From an uncultured Owenweeksia sp. (GTDB lineage Bacteria > Bacteroidota > Bacteroidia > Flavobacteriales > Schleiferiaceae): a stretch of 58,964 bases of DNA. The position numbers and the translations under genes are program-made. Within the stretch, counting starts at the first letter, position 1. Each line of letters opens with the position of its first letter. Where the stretch lies: NCBI GenBank assembly GCA_937146805.1, contig CAKZRR010000039.1:1-58964 (forward strand), given 5' to 3'. Below, piece after piece: positions 35,979 through 43,234 of this stretch. Below the pieces are notes generated by a model that was not told the DNA's origin, did not search any database, and saw only the letters and a list, made by a program, of their open reading frames with translations.

Positions 35979-36067
35979 TTAACATAATGTGGCATTATAG
36001 TACTTTATCCCCACGCTTATAGGCGACTATGCCAACGCAATAAAGTCCTATAATAACATTATGTTAA
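35979..36067. repeat. Long inverted repeat, 89-base hairpin
   Basis: Outer arms TTAACATAATG (35979-35989) and CATTATGTTAA (36057-36067) pair perfectly over 11 bp. After a small internal loop, ATTATAGTACTTTAT (35994-36008) and ATAAAGTCCTATAAT (36040-36054) pair over 15 positions with one mismatch. The 31-base loop is GC-richer. No T tract follows, so it is not a plain terminator. Confidence 0.7.
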
Positions 36068-36597
36068 GTAGCCAGTGCCATAGCTGTCCTTATCAGTCCA
36101 GAGCCGTGCTTTTAGCCACCGCACCCCACCCAAAGTCCAACAATTCCCCACCACCCTTTTCAGCGGTCAGAAAAAAAATAAACTATGAGAAATTGTCGGC
36201 TTTAAGTAGGTGCTATTCCGTTTCTCTACATACCACCCACTACAGCCTATAATAGCCAAGCAAGAGTAGCTACTGCATTCCATTCCACGAAAGCAACCCT
36301 TTATTCCATTTCGCAATTCGTATGCTTACCCAAGCAATAAACTTTGCAGTTATGTAAAGTTTGCAAAGTTTGCAATCCTGCAAAGCATACAGAAATGCTT
36401 CATTCCATACCCACCCAATTCGTTCCATTTCATTCCGTAGCTACACTTGCTACACATAATGCCTACGCTTCTAATAGCGGTATAGTTTATTTTTTTCTGG
36501 TCATAATACCCCAAATGGAATTGAAACCTGAATATTAATAAGAAATAGCAGTGAAGAAATCATTTGAGCAAAAAGGAACAAAAAGGGAAGCAAAAAT

Positions 36598-36748
36598 AGG
36601 GTGGCTCGCACAATGCCAACCCTCTTAAAAAGCCAAAAGACTACGGCATAATGAAAGGCAAATATTAGTTGATTATTCAATAAGGTATTTGCCTTTCAGC
36701 CTTCGGCACTTATTCCGTTTCCTTTTGTCTTTTTAGCCACGCCACCCT
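36598..36748. repeat. Second long imperfect inverted repeat, ~150 bases
   Basis: AGGGTGGC (36598-36605) pairs with GCCACCCT (36741-36748), and GAAAGGCAAATA (36653-36664) pairs perfectly with TATTTGCCTTTC (36686-36697). Between them, ACGGCATAA and CTTAAAAAGCCAAAAG also pair partly with TTATTCCGT and CTTTTGTCTTTTTAG. The whole stretch can fold into one long bulged stem just upstream of the DUF6943-like gene. Confidence 0.6.
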
Positions 36749-36836
36749 GTTCAAGGGCTTTCTTTTTTTTCCGTTTTTTTCTTTGTCAAAAAATTTTTGT
36801 GGTGAAGCGAAGCGGAACAAACCAAAAGTCCGTTTT

Positions 36837-37265
36837 ATGAAACAGAAATTCACAGTCAAAACAAACAGTCCTTCAGCTAATCTGAACAAGCCACACTTTT
36901 ACGTTCTATCCAAAGGATTAAACAGCGGAAAGCCACTTGATGCACCTTGTCCGAATTGCTTTATCATTACCACACGTAATGAAGCCTTAAAAGAACAGTT
37001 GTACTGGCTCTGTCATAGCTTGTGGCAGTCAAAAGCCTTGCACAAATATTTGAGAGGTTCAGTCATTCCCTTTATTTCAATAGTAGAATTTAGAAAAGTA
37101 CTTTCTTTAAATTTTGAAGAGGTGGTAAAAGATGAGCCGAGATTTAAAAAGTCTGTTCAAGCTCTGCAAGCCTTAGGCAAAAAGCAATGCCAATATTCCG
37201 AGAATATCAGACTAATTGAAGAAGCTAAAAGAATAGTAATGTATCGCTACATTAAAAGGCGGTAG
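36837..37265 (+). CDS. DUF6943-like protein of Bacteroidota mobile elements
   Basis: 142 residues from ATG 36837 (a TTG at 36783 in frame is less likely). Conserved core HFYVLSKGLNSGKPLDAPCPNCF, then LYWLCHSLWQSKALHKYLRGSVIPFISI, recognisable to me as a family frequent in Bacteroidota integrative elements. The Cys pair CPNC hints at zinc binding. Function unknown. It stands alone after the hairpin region. Confidence 0.7.
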   Translation: MKQKFTVKTNSPSANLNKPHFYVLSKGLNSGKPLDAPCPNCFIITTRNEALKEQLYWLCHSLWQSKALHKYLRGSVIPFISIVEFRKVLSLNFEEVVKDEPRFKKSVQALQALGKKQCQYSENIRLIEEAKRIVMYRYIKRR

Positions 37266-37355
37266 ATAGGTGTTTAAATACACTATAAACCGTATTTAAT
37301 TGCACCATAAAGGCACACCCTTAGAAAATGGATGCAAAATATACAGACAAAGAAA

Positions 37356-37384
37356 AAGCCCAACTGCCAAAGGCAGAAGGGCTT
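37356..37384 (-). terminator. Terminator hairpin downstream of the 268-aa gene
   Basis: AAGCCC-AA-CTGCC / GGCAG-AA-GGGCTT around an AAA loop. Read on the minus strand it is followed by TTTTTCTTTG, suitable for intrinsic termination of the gene ending at 37414. It may also stop transcripts from the left. Confidence 0.7.
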
Positions 37385-37413
37385 CTTTATCCAAAATTCT
37401 AAATAACGGCTTC

Positions 37414-38220
37414 TTAGAATAGTTCGGAGATTTTCATTGCATTGCCTTGAGCAAATACATAATAGTTTGAATTTACTTGTTGATAGAACTCAATACCTAC
37501 AACATTCACCACCTTAACGTCTGTAGTCATAGTTGGAGTACCAGGTAATGTTGCTACTAATGAAGTGGTAGTTGCTATTGCTTGGTCAACAGGCAAGTAG
37601 TTTGAATACTCAACCGCTTTCAATTCATTCAAAGCATTTTCTTTTGGCTCGTAAACTTTAGAAACAGCATTGAACTCAAAATCAGAAATAACGCTAATGC
37701 CGTTTATAATTCTGAAATGAGTTGCACCAGCAGGAATACTCAAATAATTCAGCGGATTGAATGCAGGAACGTCTAAGGTTGACTCGTCACGGTTAGCACC
37801 CGGAGTAATCGTAAATGGAGCTGAAAACGTTCCGTCAAAAGAAGTAAATCTATTAAATTCAAATCCTTCTAAAAATTGAGGCTCTTGCGAAATCAATACA
37901 GCTCTTTTACCTCTGGCTTCTGAACCGTCCTCTAAATTTATTTTTTTCATTATAGCTGTAAGTCTTCCAGTCACTTGACTGTCAGCCATATTTTTCATTA
38001 GGCTTGCTAATCCAACTCTAATAGATTTCCCTGCCAATGCACAACCGCCAAATTCGTTCATATTCTCACGAGTTCTTTGGAATGCAGGATCAGTTGCAAT
38101 TTGGTCAGCTGTTGGACCACCAGTTAGTCCAGCAAAATAGCCTTGATTTCCCTTGATTTTAAAATGTCTAATGTCGCCAAGAGTTCCGACATACTTTAAT
38201 GGTCCTTTTTGCCTTGCCAT
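37414..38220 (-). CDS. Conserved Bacteroidota protein of unknown function
   Basis: 268 residues. It opens MARQKGPLKYVGTLGDIRHFK, then FAGLTGGP and DPAFQRTRENMNEFGGCALAGKSIR, a start I recognise from many Bacteroidota proteins of unknown role. The rest is beta-rich (FEGFEF-type strands, YLSIPAGATHFRI) and ends GIEFYQQVNSNYYVFAQGNAMK. No signal peptide or catalytic motif. Structural or phage-derived origin is conceivable but unproven. It has its own terminator and is divergent from the nuclease-like gene. Confidence 0.65.
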   Translation of the reverse strand: MARQKGPLKYVGTLGDIRHFKIKGNQGYFAGLTGGPTADQIATDPAFQRTRENMNEFGGCALAGKSIRVGLASLMKNMADSQVTGRLTAIMKKINLEDGSEARGKRAVLISQEPQFLEGFEFNRFTSFDGTFSAPFTITPGANRDESTLDVPAFNPLNYLSIPAGATHFRIINGISVISDFEFNAVSKVYEPKENALNELKAVEYSNYLPVDQAIATTTSLVATLPGTPTMTTDVKVVNVVGIEFYQQVNSNYYVFAQGNAMKISELF

Positions 38221-38292
38221 AATTTTAATTTTTTAATGTTATACAAATAATTATTACTATTGCAAAGTAACTCATAACTAATTGATTATCAG

Positions 38293-38805
38293 TTGTTAAA
38301 AGAAAGTAAGCAAGTGCAAACAAATGCAAACAAACAAATAGTGGTCAGACCACATTTTGAAATCGTCAAAATCCTTGATGGTGATGGTATGATTGTAAAA
38401 AATATTTTCACAAATCAAGAAGAAGAAATACGATTATTAGGAATTGATGCACCAGAAATAAAAGTCAGTTCAAAAACCGAAAAGGACGAAAGAGAAACTC
38501 ATATACCTGCACAATTTTTACTGGAGCTTGGTTATAAATCAATGAAGTTTCTAATCAAGAAAACCAAAAACCAAAGTTCTGTTACACTAATCCAAGAGCG
38601 AAAGAATTTGAAAGACCGATACGGCAGAACCTTAGCTTATGTTCTTTTGCCTAACGGCAAAACTCTCAATGAAATTCTAATCCGTAGAGGCTATGCAAAG
38701 CCATACAGTAAAGTTTATTGCTCAGAGTTACACAACTATCAAAAGCTAAACCTAAGAGCAAGAACTAAGCAAAAAGGCTTATATTCGCTTACTCAATCAT
38801 TCTGA
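38293..38805 (+). CDS. Staphylococcal-nuclease-like (thermonuclease) protein
   Basis: 170 residues with TTG start; no signal peptide, so cytoplasmic unless the start is misplaced. SNase/OB fold: KILDGDGMIVKN (metal-binding Asp), RLLGIDAPEI (catalytic Arg and Asp), then KDERETH and DRYGRTLAYVLLPNGKTLNEILIRRGYAKPY with the second catalytic Arg. The calcium site and both arginines are therefore present, which suggests an active DNA/RNA nuclease. It is the last gene before the right end of the island. Confidence 0.87.
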   Translation: MLKESKQVQTNANKQIVVRPHFEIVKILDGDGMIVKNIFTNQEEEIRLLGIDAPEIKVSSKTEKDERETHIPAQFLLELGYKSMKFLIKKTKNQSSVTLIQERKNLKDRYGRTLAYVLLPNGKTLNEILIRRGYAKPYSKVYCSELHNYQKLNLRARTKQKGLYSLTQSF

Positions 38806-38818
38806 TAATCTGACTATA

Positions 38819-38879
38819 TTTTCCTTTGTTTTCCTTTGTTTTCCTTTGATTTTCAGCTTCTTGTTGCCTATTTGTTGCC
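38819..38879. repeat. Tandem and GTTGCC repeats at the right island end
   Basis: TTTTCCTTTG is repeated three times without gaps (38819-38848), followed by GTTGCC at 38863 and 38874. The left end has the related order TTCCTTTATTTGTTGCC near 17149. Both ends thus share the elements expected of recombinase arm sites. Confidence 0.5.
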
Positions 38880-38920
38880 CAAAACACCTAACTGACTGAT
38901 AATCACATATCAATTATATA

Positions 38921-38936
38921 TTGCATTGGGAAGTAA
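38921..38936 (+). repeat. Right attachment repeat (attR)
   Basis: TTGCATTGGGAAGTAA, 15 of 16 bases identical to the mnmE 3' end at 17076-17091. Excision between the two would restore mnmE directly followed by GCCAAG. Confidence 0.8.
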
Positions 38937-39358
38937 GCCAAGTTTTTACGAGAAAGCACTTCAAATGCCTTTGAATTTATACCCTTACGGCAAGCATTAC
39001 ATTGTGGATGTTTAACATTTACACATAAACGTAGTACCACCCTATGCTGCCGTACATGCTCCGTATATATTGAGAATGTACTCGCCTTAGCGGGATGATT
39101 AGCCTCCCGCTGTTCGCTTTGATTTTGAAACCCGAGAACTAAAACCCATTAAGTCTGTAGCCCTGCTTTTTGCATCTTCTAAAATCATTTTCGATAATTA
39201 ACAGTAGCCAAACTGTTTTTGATTGTTTCGCCCTACATTTACATCATTGAACCAAGTACGCAATAAACACTTGTTGCTACTGGTTTTTTTGAGTTTAATA
39301 TATAGAGGATATAAACCATTTGGTTTAGCATCTAGTTAGCACCCATTCAAAAACGACC
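38937..39358. other. Non-coding stretch right of the island
   Basis: About 420 bases without a gene. AGCGGGA / TCCCGCT (39098-39120 region) forms a 7-bp hairpin that could once have been the mnmE terminator. GTTAGCA at 39335-39341 stands 17 bases before the next gene and matches the right core of the attC-like site at 39784-39914. Confidence 0.45.
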
Positions 39359-39775
39359 ATGAAACACATTATTTTTACGATAATAATATTGTTTGCATCC
39401 AACCTATTGGCTGCCCAAGACTATTCTAAAAAAGACCTGATTGGTAAATGGATTATGACCAAGCAGACAGATGAAAATGGTAAGGAAGAAGAAATCATTT
39501 CTTTAACCGGCAAGACAACTACACCAGAAGATTCAGAAGCAAATAAAATTTTTATTTTTAGGACTGATGGCAAATGCGTAATTGTCATCGGAAATCGCGA
39601 TGAAACCTTCGAAGAATTCGGGCCTTATCTATTCGACTTAACAGGACCGACCTTGAAAATCGGAAACATGATTTATGAAGTTGTCGAATTGACTGACCAA
39701 ACGATGATACTAAAAGAACAAGAAACCATTTACACCATTTTCACGATTATAGAGCACTTTGAAAAAATGAAATGA
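39359..39775 (+). CDS. Small secreted lipocalin-like protein
   Basis: 138 residues with signal peptide (MKHIIFTIIILFASNLLAAQ). The mature sequence begins DLIGKWIMTKQTDENG, the usual first strand of Bacteroidota lipocalin-like (DUF4923/lipocalin_4-style) proteins, followed by IFIFRTDGKCVIV and ending with alternating strands (YEVVELTDQTMILKEQ). Ligand unknown. It is flanked by GTTAGCA motifs on both sides (39335 and 39908), as a gene cassette would be. Confidence 0.65.
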   Translation: MKHIIFTIIILFASNLLAAQDYSKKDLIGKWIMTKQTDENGKEEEIISLTGKTTTPEDSEANKIFIFRTDGKCVIVIGNRDETFEEFGPYLFDLTGPTLKIGNMIYEVVELTDQTMILKEQETIYTIFTIIEHFEKMK

Positions 39776-39936
39776 AATAAGGGTGCCAACACCAAATAAA
39801 CGCAAGCCGGCTTTAACCCCGCTCCGGTTGGGGCTTCACGGTGGACAGAGAAAGATTCCGTTTCTTTACAAAACCACGGACGAAGCCGCCCTGTGTTTAT
39901 TAAAACCGTTAGCAGTAACCTAATTAGATAAATAAA
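39776..39936 (+). repeat. attC-like recombination site or structured spacer
   Basis: TGCCAAC (39784-39790) and GTTAGCA (39908-39914) are nearly complementary outer boxes. Inside them, AATAAACGCAAGCCGGCTT (39795-39813) and AAGCCGCCCTGTGTTTATT (39883-39901) pair at 16 of 19 positions. Total 131 bases, within the size range known for integron attC sites. The next gene starts 23 bases after the right box. No integron integrase is in the window. Confidence 0.5.
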
Positions 39937-40791
39937 ATGAACAGAACCTTAATCATTATTTTATCACTAATCACAATTAGTGCATTTGGACAAAAAAACC
40001 CAACAGAAGAAGCTCAGCCAATTGTTGAAGAAGGAAAGCTACTTTATAGGTCTGAAATGGCCGCTTGGTACGGAACCGACTTGTTTTTGGAAAAATATAA
40101 CAACAGGGAAAATATAGGAGGCTATTTTTCTTATACAGCAAATGATACTTCCAAATGCATATTCTTTTCAAAGACAGAAAACCCAATAGTGATTGGTACA
40201 ATTTCTTTTGATAGCACTTATGATATTAACACAGCCAAAACAGACTTATCAGAAAGAAAATTCACTGAAAATGAAACTGATCTTTACATAATTAGAAAAC
40301 TTTCTTTAGCTGAAATTAATTCCGACACCCTTTTCAAAACATACAATAACACCAGGTTAAATCTAATCCCATTAATAAATGGAAAAGAAAAAAAGGTCTA
40401 TGTATTAACAGGACCTCAAAAAAACGGTGTTGTAATATTTGGAAATGACTATTTATTGACATTTGATAAAGACAATAAGCTGACCCATAAAAAACAACTT
40501 CACAAGAACATTATTCCAATTTATTATGGCGGTGAAGAGGAGAAAGACAAACAAATTGAAGGCGCAATGCACAGTCATTTACCAGAGACAGGCGACTTTA
40601 TTACAGCAACTGATGTTTGTACTTTAATGCTTTATGAGAAATTTGCCAAATGGAAAACTCACAATGTAGTCACAAAAAAATATTTGAATATCTGGAATTG
40701 TGAAACAGACCAGTTAACTGTCATTTCTATGGACGCTGTTGAGAAAATCAACAAAGACCAAGAAAAGCGAAAAAAGAAAAAGAAAAAATAA
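39937..40791 (+). CDS. Secreted hypothetical protein
   Basis: 284 residues with signal peptide (MNRTLIIILSLITISAFGQ). No family recognised. The middle holds segments such as NDTSKCIFFSKTENPIVIGTISFD and MHSHLPETGDFITATDVCTLMLYEK; the C terminus is a Lys-rich tail (EKRKKKKKK). Follows an attC-like site closely. Likely a real gene; function unknown. Confidence 0.65.
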   Translation: MNRTLIIILSLITISAFGQKNPTEEAQPIVEEGKLLYRSEMAAWYGTDLFLEKYNNRENIGGYFSYTANDTSKCIFFSKTENPIVIGTISFDSTYDINTAKTDLSERKFTENETDLYIIRKLSLAEINSDTLFKTYNNTRLNLIPLINGKEKKVYVLTGPQKNGVVIFGNDYLLTFDKDNKLTHKKQLHKNIIPIYYGGEEEKDKQIEGAMHSHLPETGDFITATDVCTLMLYEKFAKWKTHNVVTKKYLNIWNCETDQLTVISMDAVEKINKDQEKRKKKKKK

Positions 40792-41099
40792 AGTATACTG
40801 CTAATAACTAAACATTCGTTTTGCCGATAGGCCAAAAATGAATGCCTTGTTGACGAATCCGGGTTTGCTAAGGGGAAAGCGATTTTCTGAGTGAGTTTTT
40901 TAAAGAAGTACTCTAGAAAAATCCTTTTCCGGGCTGTTTTTAAACCAATAACGGTGCTGAAATCCAACTGAAAATCATCTCAATTTCTATTTTCTTTTTC
41001 TTTGTCTATCCTTTTTTTGAGAATTAGTATTTAAAATCTCCATCCTATTTTCTTAGTATCTTCCTCCACAAGAAATGCAAACAATAACCCGCACAAACC
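40792..41099. other. Non-coding spacer with partial inverted repeats
   Basis: About 310 bases, no gene. ACATTCGTTTTG and CCAAAAATGAATG (40811-40844) form an imperfect hairpin. CGGTGCTGAAATCCAAC (40952-40968) is a variant of a motif also seen near 7765 and 9288. TAGTATCTTCCTCC before the cupin gene resembles TAGTACCTTCCTCC at 9367. Confidence 0.4.
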
Positions 41100-41420
41100 A
41101 TGATCAATAAACTCATTAAATTTGAGAGTATGCCTTGGGAAACGCCCCATAAAGGAGTTGCCCAAAAGGTATATATAGAAGATACTAACAGATTGCGTTT
41201 ACTGCGATTTAATGATGACTTTATGGAGGAGGATTGGTGCTTAAACGGGCATGTAGGTTTTGTGGTAGAAGGTGAAATGAATGTAGATTTTAACGGGGAA
41301 ATGACCGTCTATAAAAAGGGTGATGGACTTTGGATACCAGCAGGAGAAAATAGCAAGCATAAAGTGATAATGGAAAAAGGCAAGGAGGTGCTGCTTATTC
41401 TGTTTGAATCGTTGAAGTAA
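41100..41420 (+). CDS. Small cupin-domain protein
   Basis: 106 residues, a single double-stranded beta-helix. The two cupin motifs are visible: GFVVEGEMNVDFNGEMTVYKKGDGLWIP and the closing HKVIMEKGKEVLLILFE. Several of the usual metal ligands appear to be absent from motif 1, so an enzymatic role is not implied. It lies 17 bases before a GNAT gene and is probably read with it. Confidence 0.8.
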   Translation: MINKLIKFESMPWETPHKGVAQKVYIEDTNRLRLLRFNDDFMEEDWCLNGHVGFVVEGEMNVDFNGEMTVYKKGDGLWIPAGENSKHKVIMEKGKEVLLILFESLK

Positions 41421-41437
41421 AAAACAATATTTGGCCA

Positions 41438-41887
41438 ATGGAAATTCAACTTAAAACACTTTCGCCCAAGGATGTAGTTGACTTTGTGCAGCTCATCCAA
41501 ATATTTGAAGATGTTTTTGAATTGGATGACTTGGAAATACCGCCTAACTCACACCTGGAAAACTTATTGAGTCAGTCCAACTTTTTAGTGCTGGTAGCAA
41601 CAACTAAGGGCAAAGTAGTTGGTGGACTTACCGTTCACCTTTTAAGCAGTTATTACTCCCTAAAACCAACCGCTTATATTTACGATGTAGGCATAAAACC
41701 AGCTTATCAACGAAAAGGTATTGGAAAACGCTTAATAACTTACCTCACCCAATATTGCAAAAACAATGGTTTTAAGGAAGCCTATGTAGAAGCGGAAACG
41801 GATGACCAACAAGCCGTTAACTTTTATCGAAAAACTCAAGCCTCTAGCGAAATGGAAGCTACCCACTTTACTTATTGGATTAATTAA
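41438..41887 (+). CDS. GNAT acetyltransferase resembling the AAC(3)-I family
   Basis: 149 residues. GNAT fold with the acetyl-CoA loop motif KPAYQRKGIGKRLITYL (R/Q-x-x-G-x-G/A). Overall arrangement (FEDVFELDD..., VLVATTKGKVVGGLTVHLL, AYIYDVGIKPAYQRKGIG, EAYVEAETDDQQAVNFYRKT, final HFTYWI) follows aminoglycoside 3-N-acetyltransferase type I enzymes. Chromosomal homologues of this group need not confer resistance. Downstream of the cupin gene. Confidence 0.75.
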   Translation: MEIQLKTLSPKDVVDFVQLIQIFEDVFELDDLEIPPNSHLENLLSQSNFLVLVATTKGKVVGGLTVHLLSSYYSLKPTAYIYDVGIKPAYQRKGIGKRLITYLTQYCKNNGFKEAYVEAETDDQQAVNFYRKTQASSEMEATHFTYWIN

Positions 41888-42133
41888 AGACAGAAACATA
41901 CCAATTCAAGTGACACAGAAGAAGGTTCGATTACATTAGCCCTATTGAAAAACTAAAAACCCGATGTGTTGCATTTATGGGTTGAACTCAGCTTCTTAGT
42001 TACAAACCACTTTTTTCCCTTTGCTATCGGGCCACTTTAATTGTTAGATATTTAAATATGACAGGTGGCTTTATTAAATAACTTAAGACTTAAAGCTTGA
42101 TGAATACTAATCTTAACATATTAAATTTGCTCT

Positions 42134-42141
42134 TATTTTTG
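42134..42141 (+). promoter_or_regulatory. -7 promoter box of the truncated haemoglobin gene
   Basis: TATTTTTG matches TAnnTTTG and ends 5 bases before the ATG at 42146, which again points to a leaderless transcript. Confidence 0.45.
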
Positions 42142-42145
42142 TTAA

Positions 42146-42550
42146 ATGAAAAAGCTAGATACACGCGAAGAAATTGATTTTTTGGTGCGTCAATTTTATA
42201 AAGCCGTTAGAACTGATTCTTTGATTGGCCCCATCTTTAACGAAGTAATAGGCAGTGAAGAAAATTGGGAAAAGCATTTTGATAAACTCACCGATTTTTG
42301 GGTTACCAATTTACTCAATCAAGTGGCTTATAAAGGCAGCCCAATTGTAGCGCACCAAAAAGCCGACAAAGAAACGGGCGAAAAAATAGAGCAAAACTAT
42401 TTTGATAGATGGATGGAATTATGGTACGCCACACTGGATGAACATTTTGAAGGTGATAAAGTACATCGCGCCAAGCAAAACGCTCAAAACATAGCCACCT
42501 TTATGTTGCTAAAAATAAAAATGGCGCGGCAAACCAAACCTATTGCCTAG
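42146..42550 (+). CDS. Group III truncated haemoglobin
   Basis: 134 residues, a 2-on-2 globin fold. Features: IDFLVRQFYKAVRTDSLIGPIFNEVIG, FWVTNLLNQVAYKGSPIVAHQKAD with the His likely to contact haem, and FDRWMELWYATLDEHFEGDKVHRAKQNAQNIATFML. Group III members bind oxygen, NO or sulfide; suggested roles are detoxification of nitrosative stress. Convergent with glutathione peroxidase, one base apart. Confidence 0.87.
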   Translation: MKKLDTREEIDFLVRQFYKAVRTDSLIGPIFNEVIGSEENWEKHFDKLTDFWVTNLLNQVAYKGSPIVAHQKADKETGEKIEQNYFDRWMELWYATLDEHFEGDKVHRAKQNAQNIATFMLLKIKMARQTKPIA

Positions 42551-42551
42551 G

Positions 42552-43130
42552 CTACTTTTTACCTTTAGCAAAAGCTTTAATCGCATCATCGGTGGGCGAA
42601 GTACGTGAACCATAATGGGCTACCCACTCCCCTTTTTCGTTCACTAAAAACTTATTGAAATTCCATTTTACTTCGGCATCCGAAACCCCATTTTTTGTTT
42701 GCTGTGTTAACCACTGATATACTGGGTGTGGCTCCGATCCCTTTACCAATACTTTCTCTAGCATGGTAAAAGTTACCCCGTAATTTTTCTGGCAAAAAGC
42801 AGCAATGGCTTTTGCCGTTCCAGGTTCCTGCTTTCCAAAATCGTTGCTCGGAAAGCCTATAATTTCAAAACTCTCGCCACCAAACTCATCATACAACTCC
42901 TGCAACTGCTTATACTGAGGCGTAAAACCGCATTCACTAGCCGTATTTACTATTAGTACTCGCTTTCCTTTTAGCTGCGTAAAATCAAACTCTTCCCCCA
43001 TAAGGGTGTTTATTTTAAAATCGTAAAAAGAAGGCGTTTCTTCTACCACAGCAGTGCGGCTATCATTGGGGTTTATCAGACTAAAGCTGAAAATTTGACT
43101 CATTAAAGCGAGGGTAAATACTAATTTCAT
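42552..43130 (-). CDS. Glutathione peroxidase-family thiol peroxidase, exported
   Basis: 192 residues with an N-terminal signal-like helix (MKLVFTLALMSQIFSFS), so probably periplasmic. Hallmarks: VNTASECGFTPQYKQLQ with the peroxidatic Cys (no selenocysteine), FPSNDFGKQEPG with the catalytic region, and VKWNFNKFLVNEKG with the catalytic Trp-Asn. Bacterial members usually use thioredoxin and act on hydroperoxides. Monocistronic. Confidence 0.9.
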   Translation of the reverse strand: MKLVFTLALMSQIFSFSLINPNDSRTAVVEETPSFYDFKINTLMGEEFDFTQLKGKRVLIVNTASECGFTPQYKQLQELYDEFGGESFEIIGFPSNDFGKQEPGTAKAIAAFCQKNYGVTFTMLEKVLVKGSEPHPVYQWLTQQTKNGVSDAEVKWNFNKFLVNEKGEWVAHYGSRTSPTDDAIKAFAKGKK

Positions 43131-43206
43131 TTCTTAATTTTTGGCCAAGGTAATCCCTTTTTTCCTTGGCGGGAAATGGCTTTTCAAAACACATTAAATT
43201 TATCCT

Positions 43207-43214
43207 TAGGTTTG
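43207..43214 (+). promoter_or_regulatory. -7 promoter box of lolD
   Basis: TAGGTTTG matches TAnnTTTG and lies 21 bases before the ATG at 43235, giving a short leader. Confidence 0.45.
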
Positions 43215-43234
43215 ACCCTACTTAGCAATAAACT

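Larger units (their letters stand above)
35665..36836. other. Long non-coding region with hairpins (candidate transfer or replication origin)
   Basis: Nearly 1.2 kb with no credible gene; two frames of ~63 codons are low-complexity and lack start signals. Besides the two long hairpins listed separately it has an inverted pair CTTTGCAG (36342-36349) / CTGCAAAG (36378-36385) around tandem GTTTGCAAA copies, and many TTCCATT/CCATTCC repeats on one strand. Its size and structure suggest a cis-acting function for the island. Confidence 0.5.
17076..38936. mobile_element. ~21.9 kb integrative element inserted in the 3' end of mnmE
   Basis: Bounded by 16-bp direct repeats (17076-17091 and 38921-38936, 15/16 identical), the first of which is the mnmE 3' end. 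Just inside the left end are a zinc-finger/HTH protein and a tyrosine recombinase read away from mnmE. The body holds small HTH proteins, a VirE-N/DUF3987 protein, an Argonaute module, metal resistance and a hairpin-rich non-coding region; a nuclease-like gene sits at the right end. No relaxase, coupling protein or type IV secretion gene is seen. The 3' end of mnmE (thdF/trmE) is also the target of SGI1-type islands in Enterobacteriaceae, so the same target is used in another phylum. Confidence 0.85.

Noticed and set aside
36061-36538. Two frames of 63-64 codons in the island non-coding region
   Set aside because: Low-complexity Pro/His/Ser-rich translations, no ribosome-binding or promoter context, and one begins in the arm of the 89-base hairpin.
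37356-37384. Inverted repeat as a possible mobile-element end
   Set aside because: Its compact stem with a 3-base loop and a T-rich minus-strand flank right after a stop codon is best explained as a terminator.
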